21,929 bases of DNA from a virus. Of this stretch, positions 7,223 to 13,781 are shown piece after piece. How positions within the stretch are numbered: the first letter of the stretch is position 1; the number at the start of each line of letters is the position of its first letter. The stretch spans positions 1 to 21,929 of IMG/VR virus record IMGVR_UViG_3300021197_000859; one strand, given 5' to 3'. The notes under the pieces were generated by a model. It was given only the letters and a program-made list of their open reading frames with translations. It made no database searches and had not been told where the DNA came from. Position numbers and translations under genes: made by a program.

Positions 7223-9349
7223 TCAAGAGTGCCAGGATTTTGACTTATATCTCCTAAAGAATTTCTTCTCATCGAAGTTGACCTTCTTCTTTTCTTTCTT
7301 AAACTTCTGAGCAGCCAAAAGAGCGAGGCCAGAACTGATTGTCAAGTCAAACTTTGTTCGATCTGATATCTTATACCCAATCCAATCCTCTAGCGTTCTG
7401 TCAAAATACATCTTACCGAACTCATCCGTCTCTGGGTTGATACCCACATGGCTATGTATATATGCTTCGATCGCCTGAGCGTGAGCGTGGATGACATCCT
7501 GAGAGTTAGAAGGTATACCCTTGGTTCTAACTTTAGTGGTAGAGTTTGGGGCTTTAAGATGTTCGGGCCTGTCCATTAAATATCCATCGTAACCCCTTGA
7601 CTCAAAGTATCTTACAATACCGTACTTATTGTTTTCTACGAGGAGCGGGTATCCATAAAAGAAGGCGGCCATCAGTACGTCTTCATAGAATATCTTAGCT
7701 AGGTCTGGGCGTGAGGCGTACTCCACCACGAACATGTTAGATGGGTGATTCATACTGAACTTGTTGTACAAGTGCAAAGCACCCTTTGATCCTCTGCCAT
7801 CGAGTACAGCATCAAGATCGTATGAGTCAACACCCCCACAGCCCAAGTCGCTGTTAGGCGCCACCTTCTTTCCCTTGTCTATCGAAGCCTTGTTTCTCAA
7901 CTCTTTAGGCGGCATCCAAGAAACCCTAAATCTACCATTCGGATCTGGAGAAAAGACGACTTCTTTGTCCATCTCCTTCCACATGAAGTTACCCCTAACC
8001 ACTGGGTTGGGGTACAGGTCTTGGTTGAATTCTATCTGCTGATAGATCTTACCGATGTTGAAGATGCTGCCCTCTACGCTATCTCTAAATGCTTCGTCTT
8101 CGGTAAATGGAAACTGCCTGACAACCTCGTTAAGTTCAGAGGCGTCTGACTTAAGAGATTGACGCTCATTCTTTAGATACGTCTTCGCCCCTTCTTCAAT
8201 GCGATCGCCGTCAAGACCGTCCACAGGACTATCAGGATCATCAATGATGGGTTCTCCGTAGTTATCAAAAAATCCTTCAAGTGCTTCATAGGCGGGTATA
8301 AAGATACGGTAAAGACCAGTCTTAGTCCTACCGTTTGCATTTCGTTCATTAGGATTGCTATCCTCCCACAGGTGACGGTATTCTTTACCACCCTTGTCCA
8401 TGGGGTTTACAGTACTACCCACCAGAGCCTTTCCCACAACCTTACGACCCACGATAAGGCACGTACGCTCAATGCGCCAAGCCTCACGAATATCGACAGG
8501 CTTCTCCCACTTGCCTGCCTCATCAAGATATAGCATGTGAAGCTTCTCACCATCGTATGCGTTGTTGGTGGTATTCTTCCAATTTATGACCGTATTAAGA
8601 GCGTCCCCCTTCGTCGAAGTCTTATTCTTCTTCGTGATTCTCTTACTCGGCTCGCGAAAAGCCAGCTCCATGCGCGGATTGGTCGTTCCATCTTGAATAG
8701 GTTTAAAGAAGAAAGGGTACGACTTGAAAATCGAAACAACCTTCTTCATGAATATATTCTCCTGGGAGTCCTTACCCGTCTTTGACTGTATCCCTAGGAG
8801 CTTGTCTTTAACTTGCGTAGCTTCGTCCACAAGTACAGAGCTGCAGATATTAGTATAGCCAGAGCGCCTACACTTAGTATATAGCTGACCGAGACAACGG
8901 GTATCAGCTTCGCACGCAGCCATGTGGAGAAAGATCTCACGCTGGAAGGCAAGATAGTAAGGAAATCCGATATCAATCTTCGACCACTGGAGAAGCATGT
9001 AATGTCGCCCTGTGATATACGTAGGGACGCCATTGTTGTAAAACCAAACGCCGTTACGCCTGCGGTCAAACTCTTTCTCGATGAAAGCAGAAAACTTCTT
9101 TCGAAACTCGGAAGGCTTCTCGAACCACTCATCCATACTTCTAATGCTTTGCAGCTCCTGAGGCATAGGTGTCCTCTTCCACATCTGCAAGTCCTTTGGC
9201 CTATCATGGAAGAGTATCTCCGATCGCTTTGGTTTTTTTGGAAGAACAACGAGTATCCCGTGTAGTTCGAGTACCTCTCCTTCTGTACCGTTAGGGTCGA
9301 TCTTAATCCCCTTATCGTCATAGCCATCTATGTCGAGTAGTACACTCAA
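7223..9349 (-). CDS. terL: Terminase large subunit (TerL)
   Basis: 708 aa, the packaging motor ATPase/nuclease. The N-terminus carries the WFYNNGVPTYITGRHYMLLQ block (101-120) common in Bacteroidota-phage terminases. A deviant Walker A region is YTKCRRSGYTN (157-167), lacking the classical GK[ST]. Walker B is LYLDEA (273-278), with E277 the likely catalytic carboxylate, and the coupling motif is GSTVNP (311-316). The C-terminal RNase H-like nuclease shows acidic residues D508 (GVDSYDLD), E572 (LLVENNK) and D668 (KFDLTISSGLALLA). All expected motifs are present and in order, so it appears intact. It overlaps the upstream 61-aa gene by 4 bases and precedes the portal, the usual packaging-module order. 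The ATG was chosen because of that ATGA overlap. Confidence 0.93.
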   Translation of the reverse strand: MSVLLDIDGYDDKGIKIDPNGTEGEVLELHGILVVLPKKPKRSEILFHDRPKDLQMWKRTPMPQELQSIRSMDEWFEKPSEFRKKFSAFIEKEFDRRRNGVWFYNNGVPTYITGRHYMLLQWSKIDIGFPYYLAFQREIFLHMAACEADTRCLGQLYTKCRRSGYTNICSSVLVDEATQVKDKLLGIQSKTGKDSQENIFMKKVVSIFKSYPFFFKPIQDGTTNPRMELAFREPSKRITKKNKTSTKGDALNTVINWKNTTNNAYDGEKLHMLYLDEAGKWEKPVDIREAWRIERTCLIVGRKVVGKALVGSTVNPMDKGGKEYRHLWEDSNPNERNANGRTKTGLYRIFIPAYEALEGFFDNYGEPIIDDPDSPVDGLDGDRIEEGAKTYLKNERQSLKSDASELNEVVRQFPFTEDEAFRDSVEGSIFNIGKIYQQIEFNQDLYPNPVVRGNFMWKEMDKEVVFSPDPNGRFRVSWMPPKELRNKASIDKGKKVAPNSDLGCGGVDSYDLDAVLDGRGSKGALHLYNKFSMNHPSNMFVVEYASRPDLAKIFYEDVLMAAFFYGYPLLVENNKYGIVRYFESRGYDGYLMDRPEHLKAPNSTTKVRTKGIPSNSQDVIHAHAQAIEAYIHSHVGINPETDEFGKMYFDRTLEDWIGYKISDRTKFDLTISSGLALLAAQKFKKEKKKVNFDEKKFFRRYKSKSWHS

Positions 9350-9531
9350 AATACTCTTCCGTGACTGTCACGCTTAAATGAGGGCACCCCAGACTTAGGG
9401 TCTTTGAGTTTCATATACTTAGAACACGGGCATTTGATGTCGTGATAGGCCCCGCCATTGCCGAACCTGATAGAGACTCCGCTCTTGCTTTCTTCGTGTT
9501 TTTTTTCGCAGTCGCAAATGTAATTAGCCAT
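9346..9531 (-). CDS. 61-aa putative zinc-ribbon-like protein upstream of TerL
   Basis: A small protein with two CxC pairs, C6-D-C8 and C34-P-C36, separated by 25 residues, in a frame of Lys, His and Gly (MANYICDCEKK...DIKCPCSKYMKLKDP). This four-cysteine spacing suggests a small zinc-binding fold, though neither family nor partner is recognised. It sits directly between the tRNA pair and TerL and overlaps TerL by 4 bases (ATGA), so its translation is probably coupled to TerL. A role in packaging would be a guess from position only. Confidence 0.72.
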   Translation of the reverse strand: MANYICDCEKKHEESKSGVSIRFGNGGAYHDIKCPCSKYMKLKDPKSGVPSFKRDSHGRVF

Positions 9532-9546
9532 AGATATTTAATTTAG

Positions 9547-9620
9547 TACGCCCGACAGGATTCGAACCTGTGACCGTCTGCTTAGAAGGCAGATGCTCTA
9601 TCCAGCTGAGCTACGAGCGC
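9547..9620 (-). tRNA. tRNA-Arg, anticodon UCU
   Basis: A complete 74-base cloverleaf can be drawn: acceptor GCGCTCG/CGGGCGT (two G-T pairs and one T-G pair), D arm GCTC/GAGC, anticodon stem TCTGC/GCAGA with loop CTTCTAA (anticodon TCT), variable loop CGGTC, T arm ACAGG-TTCGAAT-CCTGT, discriminator A. No CCA is encoded. It reads AGA (and AGG by wobble). It lies 4 bases from a second tRNA inside the late operon, whose genes use AGA codons freely, unlike the right arm. Confidence 0.95.
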
Positions 9621-9624
9621 ATAG

Positions 9625-9698
9625 TTGGGGCGGCGGGACTTGAACCCGCGACTTCCTGTGTATAAGACAGACGCTCTAACCAACTGAACTACGCCCCA
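9625..9698 (-). tRNA. tRNA-Ile, anticodon UAU
   Basis: A 74-base cloverleaf: acceptor TGGGGCG/CGCCCCA, D arm GTTC/GAGC, anticodon stem TCTGT/ACAGG with loop CTTATAC (anticodon TAT), T arm GCGGG-TTCAAGT-CCCGC, discriminator A, no encoded CCA. An unmodified UAU anticodon would read AUA. Most bacteria instead read AUA with a CAU tRNA modified to lysidine, so a UAU isoacceptor is less common and would let the phage bypass that modification. A37 next to U36 is consistent with t6A. The structure is complete; the anticodon assignment depends on the 7-base loop, which is unambiguous here. Confidence 0.92.
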
Positions 9699-9745
9699 GT
9701 TTGATTGCCCCGTTTGCGTAGGGGGCCGCCTGACGATAACCAACT

Positions 9746-9919
9746 TTACTTTTTGTTCCAGGATTCCTCCCAGAAGTAGTGTTGTCCGTCGTTTCCGTTT
9801 TGACCTATTATGTTCATCCTTTTGTTTAAGTATACTTCATCTTGCCACCAAGCAAACTTACTTTGAGAATCTTTCTGCGAAGCCTCCTGAGTAGTCTTTT
9901 TCTTCTTTGATTCTTCCAT
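9746..9919 (-). CDS. 57-aa Trp-rich hypothetical overlapping the TerS candidate
   Basis: The frame starts MEESKKKKTTQEASQKDSQS and ends GNDGQHYFWEESWNKK before TAA. Its first 62 bases overlap the 3' end of the coiled-coil gene in another frame. The C-terminal half (FAWWQDEVYLNKRMNIIGQN and the aromatic tail) looks like real protein, with five Trp and a conserved-seeming 'NKRMNIIGQNGNDG' block. A shorter start at the internal Met (MNIIGQNG...) would leave only 23 aa and avoid the overlap; I prefer the long form because the overlap region remains open and the Trp segment sits upstream of that Met. No family recognised. Confidence 0.6.
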   Translation of the reverse strand: MEESKKKKTTQEASQKDSQSKFAWWQDEVYLNKRMNIIGQNGNDGQHYFWEESWNKK

Positions 9920-10151
9920 TCTCACTTAGTTCTTTGATCATTTGTTCGAGCTTCTGACGCTCTATAATTAGTTCCTTGCAGTCTACTGCCGTCTGTTTAA
10001 CTGCCTGGAGTTCTGCCTTGCGAGCTGAACCGCCAGCCTCTGGGTCTACTGGCTTCTTAACTTCTTCTATCATGTTGTTTATGGCTACAGCCATACTGTC
10101 CATAAGCTTAACAGAGGCTTCTAGTGTGGTGAATTTAATTGTCTTCGACAT
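9858..10151 (-). CDS. 97-aa coiled-coil protein, candidate small terminase
   Basis: Starts MSKTIKFTTLEASVKLMDSM, with a predicted long helix around residues 45-80 (KAELQAVKQTAVDCKELIIE and RQKLEQMIKELSE) and a short charged tail. Small helical proteins encoded just upstream of TerL are often the small terminase subunit that recognises DNA, but no helix-turn-helix is evident here; a scaffold or portal-associated coiled coil is equally possible. It overlaps the GroES-like gene by 17 bases and the 57-aa ORF by 62 bases. Sampled codons include AGA (2 of 4 Arg) and ATA (3 of 7 Ile), matching the two tRNAs nearby. Confidence 0.72.
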   Translation of the reverse strand: MSKTIKFTTLEASVKLMDSMAVAINNMIEEVKKPVDPEAGGSARKAELQAVKQTAVDCKELIIERQKLEQMIKELSENGRIKEEKDYSGGFAERFSK

Positions 10152-10719
10152 AGAGATAGTCGTCTATTCGGGTTCTGAAATACTCTTTACCATCAATAGT
10201 AATTCTGTAATCTCTGTTTACAGGTATACCTACCACGTCGCCAACGCCGACGCCAATCTCCTCAATCCTAGAAGACGGAAAAGAGACACGACCTTTTGTA
10301 ATCTTCTCCTCCTGTAGTTTGACAATTTCGATAGCATCTGATTCTGATTCCTTTTCTTCTTTGACTTCTTCGAGCAAAGTCCAGTTGGAAAGCATGTGGA
10401 CCTCTCCATCCGAGTCTTTATACGCGATAGCTTGGCTGCTGACTGCATGCTCTGGATGATAATTGACAAGGTAGTGATCCTCCACCCCAGTAAGAGGTTG
10501 GCCCTCATTAACCACCACTAGGTGATGAAAATACAGCGTGTCCCCTGGCTTAGCTCCAGTATCATATTTAGCTGGTACAGAGACGATAGGTCCCTCTGTT
10601 ACTCGATGCTGAAACTCATTGTACTTACTGTCTACGTACAACTCAAGCCCGCTGTCAAGCACCATGGTATCGTTGAGCGTCTTTTTCAGCTCAACAACAA
10701 ACTTCTCTAAGCTTCTCAT
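10135..10719 (-). CDS. Tandem GroES-like co-chaperonin/capsid-folding protein
   Basis: 194 aa with two regions that read like GroES (Cpn10) beta-barrels. The C-terminal one (about 128-193) gives TKGRVSFPSSR..., then VGVGDVVGIPVN and TIDGKEYFRTRIDDYLYVED, paralleling GroES 'TRGEVLAVG', 'VKVGDIV' and 'IDNEEVLIMSESDILAIVE'. The N-terminal one (about 16-119) gives EGPIVSVPAKYDTGAKPGDT, YFHHLVVV and IAYKDSDGEVHML. Phage co-chaperonins such as T4 gp31 replace host GroES on GroEL to fold the major capsid protein; a similar role fits the virion-gene setting. The tandem arrangement departs from the single-domain, ~100-aa norm. The fold call rests on pattern matching by eye. Confidence 0.66.
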   Translation of the reverse strand: MRSLEKFVVELKKTLNDTMVLDSGLELYVDSKYNEFQHRVTEGPIVSVPAKYDTGAKPGDTLYFHHLVVVNEGQPLTGVEDHYLVNYHPEHAVSSQAIAYKDSDGEVHMLSNWTLLEEVKEEKESESDAIEIVKLQEEKITKGRVSFPSSRIEEIGVGVGDVVGIPVNRDYRITIDGKEYFRTRIDDYLYVEDN

Positions 10720-10958
10720 TAAAAGTTTAAATCAAATTCCAGGATGCAAGGTACGTCATCTACCGCTTTCCACAAAAGGGTACCCTCATCTGTTTCGATA
10801 TAAACTAAGTATCTACGCTTGTTGAACTTCACAAACGCTCTTTCATCCTCTAGTATAGCTGACACTTTCCCCGCGCCAGCACGCATGCCTATATAGTATG
10901 CCATAGCATCCTTAGGATCCCTCCCAATGATGATCTTTCTAATAAGTCCTTCGTCCAT
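10719..10958 (-). CDS. 79-aa conserved phage hypothetical
   Basis: Starts MDEGLIRKIIIGRDPKDAMA, then YYIGMRAGAGKVSAILEDE, a basic FVKFNKRRYLVYIETDEG strand pair, and ends LLWKAVDDVPCILEFDLNF. The 'DAMAYYIGMRAGAGKVSAI ... WK...P-ILEFDLNF' layout is one I associate with short conserved proteins in Bacteroidota and marine phages, without a known function. It shares one base (TAATG) with the GroES-like gene, so both are probably translated from one message. Confidence 0.76.
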   Translation of the reverse strand: MDEGLIRKIIIGRDPKDAMAYYIGMRAGAGKVSAILEDERAFVKFNKRRYLVYIETDEGTLLWKAVDDVPCILEFDLNF

Positions 10959-10963
10959 TTAAA

Positions 10964-11281
10964 TTAGTTTAGTGAGATACCAAGACCTTCAATTAGATCG
11001 TCTAGATCTGGGTCTTGATTGTCATAAGCTTCGTCCATTATGTCTTTAATCGCTTCGAGCTCTTGTTTGTTTTCTACATTGAAGCTGTACATAGATCGCA
11101 TACTGACGTTACCGAACTCTTCTTCGCGCTTGGCTAGGTCCTCCATTTCTCCCTCGTCGATAACCCCCACAAATATGGCTGCCATAACTCTGTGGGTCAT
11201 GTCGTTATCTCGAACCAACTCCTCTATTTGCTTTATCAAATGATAGACTTCAGCGATGAATTGTACGTCTTTGTGTTCCAT
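10964..11281 (-). CDS. 105-aa acidic helical hypothetical, first gene of late operon
   Basis: I choose the ATG at 11281 (MEHKDVQFIAEVYHLIKQIE) over the one 30 bases upstream (11311), because the upstream start would place the promoter-like palindrome inside the coding region. The chain is mostly helical and acidic, with DDLIEGLGISLN at the end; no catalytic motif or family is recognised. It is the first minus-strand gene after the divergent promoter at 11288-11306 and leads into the GroES-like/TerL/portal operon, with only 5 bases before the next gene. Confidence 0.72.
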   Translation of the reverse strand: MEHKDVQFIAEVYHLIKQIEELVRDNDMTHRVMAAIFVGVIDEGEMEDLAKREEEFGNVSMRSMYSFNVENKQELEAIKDIMDEAYDNQDPDLDDLIEGLGISLN

Positions 11282-11287
11282 GGGATC

Positions 11288-11306
11288 TATCTTTGTAGTA
11301 AAGATA
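11288..11306. promoter_or_regulatory. Palindromic divergent promoter (TATCTTT-GTAGT-AAAGATA)
   Basis: A perfect 7-base inverted repeat around a 5-base centre. Read on the plus strand it gives TATCTTTG (exact TAnnTTTG) 23 bases before the ATG at 11319; on the minus strand it gives TATCTTTA (7 of 8) 17 bases before the ATG at 11281. One palindrome could thus supply -7 elements to both divergent genes, or act as an operator. No clear -33 elements at the usual spacing. Confidence 0.55.
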
Positions 11307-11318
11307 CGCAATTAAATC

Positions 11319-11744
11319 ATGCCTAAATCTAAAGTTAGAAAGTCAAGGAAGTTTAGGGAATTCTCTAAGTTGGATGATAGGTACCTCAGGAGGAACTATC
11401 TGAAGTATTACAGAACAGCTCGGTTAGACTTCTGCGACAATCACGAAATATCGGGCAGTCACTTAGACTTCTTAGTGTGGGCGTATGACCTGGAGTTCTT
11501 CACCATGGACTACGCATCTTCTAATTACGAGATATCAAAAAGAAAGATAGGGGACAGGATTATATACCCCCTTACAAGAGAGGGGTATGTGTACAAACAT
11601 TTCAACAGGTTGACACCCAGCAATACCGCTGACGATCATTTGTTTCGAGAAGAAACCAAGATGAACTATAGAGTGAGGTATGCTATAACGCAAAAAGCCC
11701 GCATGTTAGTGCAGGCTTTTTACAGACACCTAGAAGACTATTAA
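11319..11744 (+). CDS. 141-aa possible winged-helix regulator, on the opposite strand to late genes
   Basis: The N-terminus is very basic (MPKSKVRKSRKFREFSK). The body (ISGSHLDFLVWAYDLEFFT, then YEISKRKIGDRIIYPLTREG) followed by VRYAITQKARMLVQAFYRHL resembles a MarR/PadR-like winged helix: helix, recognition helix, a beta hairpin ending in 'Y-I-T-K-A' and a C-terminal helix. This is a shape-level call, not a family match. It is a lone plus-strand gene inside the minus-strand late arm, driven by an exact TAnnTTTG element in the shared palindromic promoter, which suits a regulator of the divergent late operon. Its stop overlaps the stop of the convergent gene (TTAA). A terminator for the other strand lies within its last 50 bases. 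Confidence 0.72.
   Translation: MPKSKVRKSRKFREFSKLDDRYLRRNYLKYYRTARLDFCDNHEISGSHLDFLVWAYDLEFFTMDYASSNYEISKRKIGDRIIYPLTREGYVYKHFNRLTPSNTADDHLFREETKMNYRVRYAITQKARMLVQAFYRHLEDY
11692..11721 (-). terminator. Intrinsic terminator for the endolysin/jelly-roll operon
   Basis: AAAAAGCC and GGCTTTTT form an 8-bp stem, extended past one C/A mismatch by GCA/TGC, with loop TGTTAG. On the minus strand it lies 20 bases after the stop at 11741 and its stem ends in TTTTT, as an intrinsic terminator should. It also lies inside the coding end of the plus-strand gene, so those codons do double duty. Confidence 0.65.
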
Positions 11745-12901
11745 GGTTCAGGGTCAATGGTAGGGAACGAAACCTTTATGTTCTTAAAGTAAATCTTATC
11801 GCCTGCGTCAGGGAGATCATTTGCGGTGGCGACACCCAAGTAAATGACGTCGGTAGAGGCATCATCCAGGGTTATTGTTAATGATTTAGTGTTCCACTCG
11901 TTTATTGTAATGCCTGAAGAGTTAGCCACATCAGTAAAACCACCAACTGCGACAGTGATACCTGTAGGAGGAACTGGAGGGTCGGTGCTATCTTCATAAA
12001 AGACGTCGAAATCTACAGTTATCTCTCTCTGTAATGTGGTGTTCTTATCAATATTACTACCGTGTTGATCAACTCTGCTATCCAATGTTCTTTTGATGTA
12101 TCCCGATCCAACCTCGTCATCAGACCAAGACCATTCAAGAACATCGTCAAATCCATGTGCTGTAACGCCAGCTGCAACTGAGCTATCAGGAGCTAGGTGA
12201 ATAGACCATCCATCAACTGTAGACGAGAAGTCGCTTTGGTATGTTATGGTCTTTACAGATGGATTTGGTATCTGAAGACCAAGGTCTTGTGTTGAGATAG
12301 CAACTCTTAGGTTTCTAATATAAAAGGTACCACCATCGACAGGGTAGTCAGCACTCACGGGGAAGCGTATTAGAATATCACCATTTGGAGCCACCGAAGC
12401 CATAGAGCTCCATCTTTTCCCTGTAGCATCGTCAGATCTGGATGCGTAATCACGGACGTGTTCGTCCTGATTTATTTGAATGCCAGCACCATTTATATCT
12501 CTGTTCAAGCTTCTTCCTCCAGCATCACAAAACACGTTCACTGTTGTTCCAGCGTCGCCGTCGAATCCATCAACAAGGTATATATCAAAAGCAACAGCGA
12601 TAAAGTATCCAGCCCCGTTGTCGTACTGCTGAACGAATGTGTCGCTGTCGTTTATGAACTGATTAAAGGTAACTCCAGATTCACTGGCCTGGTCTGCGCC
12701 ATTAAATACGCCCTTCAGCCAATCGTCATAAACAGAGCCTGGCGCGGTCTGCCCATAAGTGAGGGTAAGGGTTCCTTCGTCTACAGAGTATGGCTCGGCA
12801 GTATCAAATCCATTAGAGAAATCAGACTGCCTAAAATATATAATCGGGTTTTCTTCTGCAGGGTAAGACTGCCTAGTTGCTCCTAATCCTAATCCTAACA
12901 T
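11741..12901 (-). CDS. Virion protein with two carbohydrate-binding-like jelly-roll domains
   Basis: 386 aa from the ATG at 12901 (MLGLGLGATRQSYPAEENPI), preferred over 12919 because the upstream gene's stop lies between them and 'MLGLGLG' is a familiar opening of Bacteroidota-phage virion proteins. Two similar halves are visible: one opens IIYFRQSDFSNGFDTAEPYS and closes TFYIRNLRVAIS; the other opens ITYQSDFSSTVDGWSIHLAP and closes KIYFKNIKVSFP. The 'DFS...GW ... YFKNI-V' frame is typical of beta-jelly-roll carbohydrate-binding domains, so surface-glycan binding or a virion decoration role is likely. It is encoded next to the endolysin and ends at a terminator. Confidence 0.75.
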   Translation of the reverse strand: MLGLGLGATRQSYPAEENPIIYFRQSDFSNGFDTAEPYSVDEGTLTLTYGQTAPGSVYDDWLKGVFNGADQASESGVTFNQFINDSDTFVQQYDNGAGYFIAVAFDIYLVDGFDGDAGTTVNVFCDAGGRSLNRDINGAGIQINQDEHVRDYASRSDDATGKRWSSMASVAPNGDILIRFPVSADYPVDGGTFYIRNLRVAISTQDLGLQIPNPSVKTITYQSDFSSTVDGWSIHLAPDSSVAAGVTAHGFDDVLEWSWSDDEVGSGYIKRTLDSRVDQHGSNIDKNTTLQREITVDFDVFYEDSTDPPVPPTGITVAVGGFTDVANSSGITINEWNTKSLTITLDDASTDVIYLGVATANDLPDAGDKIYFKNIKVSFPTIDPEP

Positions 12902-12902
12902 A

Positions 12903-13385
12903 TCAAAGTGATTTACCAAACATTACTTCGTAATAAACTTTTCCTTTATCGTCACGAAGAGCGCGGAGGCACCTCTTACGATTAACGCCATCATAAACGA
13001 AACTGACGTGAACCCAATCAGGATTGTCGTCATCACCAAATTCCCACACCATTTGATCAAACTCAACGTTATCTCGTATCCAGTTGAAGATCTGACTGTT
13101 TGTGCAACGTCCGAAAACGTCTGCGTCCAGATCAAGCGCTCGGCCCTCCATGTGCTGGCTTCTCTTCGAACCACCGATAGCACGGTTGAGCTCAGGTCCA
13201 CGATAGCCTGACGACACGTATATAGGGCACCCGAAAGAATCCCTAAGAGGTTGAAATACATGTTCTGCAGTCGCCTTGAGATTTTGGATGGTCCACTCAT
13301 CGTCTGGGGTGTTGTCTATGCCGAGTCTTTTAGCGGTGATGCTTTTTGTCACTTCGGCGAGTGATAGATTTTTTGACAGCTTCAT
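12903..13385 (-). CDS. Peptidase M15 family endolysin (L,D- or D,D-carboxypeptidase-like)
   Basis: 160 aa with the full M15 metal site: H78 and D85 in SQHMEGRALDLD (pattern HxxGxAxD), E115 in VWEFG, and H126 in DWVHVS. The upstream segment PIYVSSGYRGPELNRAIGGS also fits the M15_3 subfamily. Such phage enzymes cleave peptidoglycan peptides at lysis or entry. There is no signal peptide or transmembrane segment, so release would need a holin or virion delivery. The length is normal for a single-domain M15 endolysin. It is followed after one base by the jelly-roll gene; the promoter is probably in the long divergent gap upstream. Confidence 0.93.
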   Translation of the reverse strand: MKLSKNLSLAEVTKSITAKRLGIDNTPDDEWTIQNLKATAEHVFQPLRDSFGCPIYVSSGYRGPELNRAIGGSKRSQHMEGRALDLDADVFGRCTNSQIFNWIRDNVEFDQMVWEFGDDDNPDWVHVSFVYDGVNRKRCLRALRDDKGKVYYEVMFGKSL

Positions 13386-13538
13386 TGTTGAGTCGTCTCT
13401 TTTCGTTCTCCGTGGGGGAGTCGAGTCTTTTTTTCTTTGGGTTGAAGTAAAACTTCCTCATCGAATTAAGGAATTTTCACAGTCAGAAATTTGGACGGTA
13501 TTGAAAAGTTTCCATATAATGAGATCAGCGATACAGCT

Positions 13539-13546
13539 CAAAGTTA
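13539..13546 (-). promoter_or_regulatory. Possible -7 element TAACTTTG for endolysin operon
   Basis: Minus-strand TAACTTTG matches TAnnTTTG exactly and is the only such match I found in the 196-base divergent gap. It would give a long leader of about 145 bases to the ATG at 13385. No good -33 element, so weak. Confidence 0.3.
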
Positions 13547-13581
13547 CGAAATTCAATTTTAAACCCTTAATACCTATACCC

Positions 13582-13749
13582 ATGAAGTTCACCATTGCAG
13601 CAGCAGCCCTCGTAACAGTAGGACTCCTTTTTATGGATACACCGCAACGACAAAACACACGGTGTGTTGACACTATGAACGACGCTCAAGTAGAAGAAGC
13701 TATCATGCTTATCAACCATCTACGATCTCCACTACCATTTGAACGATAA
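13582..13749 (+). CDS. 55-aa membrane-anchored or secreted peptide
   Basis: The ATG at 13582 is chosen because the protein then starts with a signal-anchor, MKFTIAAAALVTVGLLFMDT (hydrophobic core about residues 3-17); the frame is open further upstream but runs through the intergenic region. The rest, ending NHLRSPLPFER, is polar with one Cys and a short helix. No lipobox. The leader is G-poor and contains AAATTCAATTTTAAACCC, distantly like the right-arm leaders. It lies divergent to the endolysin and is closed 2 bases after the stop by a very strong terminator. A lysis role (holin/spanin-type) is possible from neighbourhood, not from motifs. Confidence 0.66.
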   Translation: MKFTIAAAALVTVGLLFMDTPQRQNTRCVDTMNDAQVEEAIMLINHLRSPLPFER

Positions 13750-13751
13750 TG

Positions 13752-13781
13752 AAAGAGGCCCTTCGGGGCCTCTTTTTTTTT
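13752..13781 (+). terminator. Strong intrinsic terminator with UUCG tetraloop
   Basis: AAAGAGGCCC and GGGCCTCTTT enclose a TTCG loop closed by C-G, the classic stable C(UUCG)G tetraloop, followed by a run of T. It directly follows the stop of the 55-aa gene. On the minus strand the hairpin follows the 815-aa gene's stop, but the following T-run is only three, so termination that way would be weaker. Confidence 0.93.

Noticed and set aside
8794-9327. A 177-aa ORF in another frame of TerL
   Set aside because: TerL motifs are all intact in their own frame; this is a shadow.
13515-13520. TATAAT as a standard -10 box for the 55-aa gene
   Set aside because: No -35 element at 16-18 bases, and the host type suggests a different -7 consensus.
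13276-13581. N-terminal extension of the 55-aa gene to a 157-aa protein
   Set aside because: The extension runs antisense through the endolysin start and the divergent promoter gap; the signal-anchor at the later ATG is a better start.
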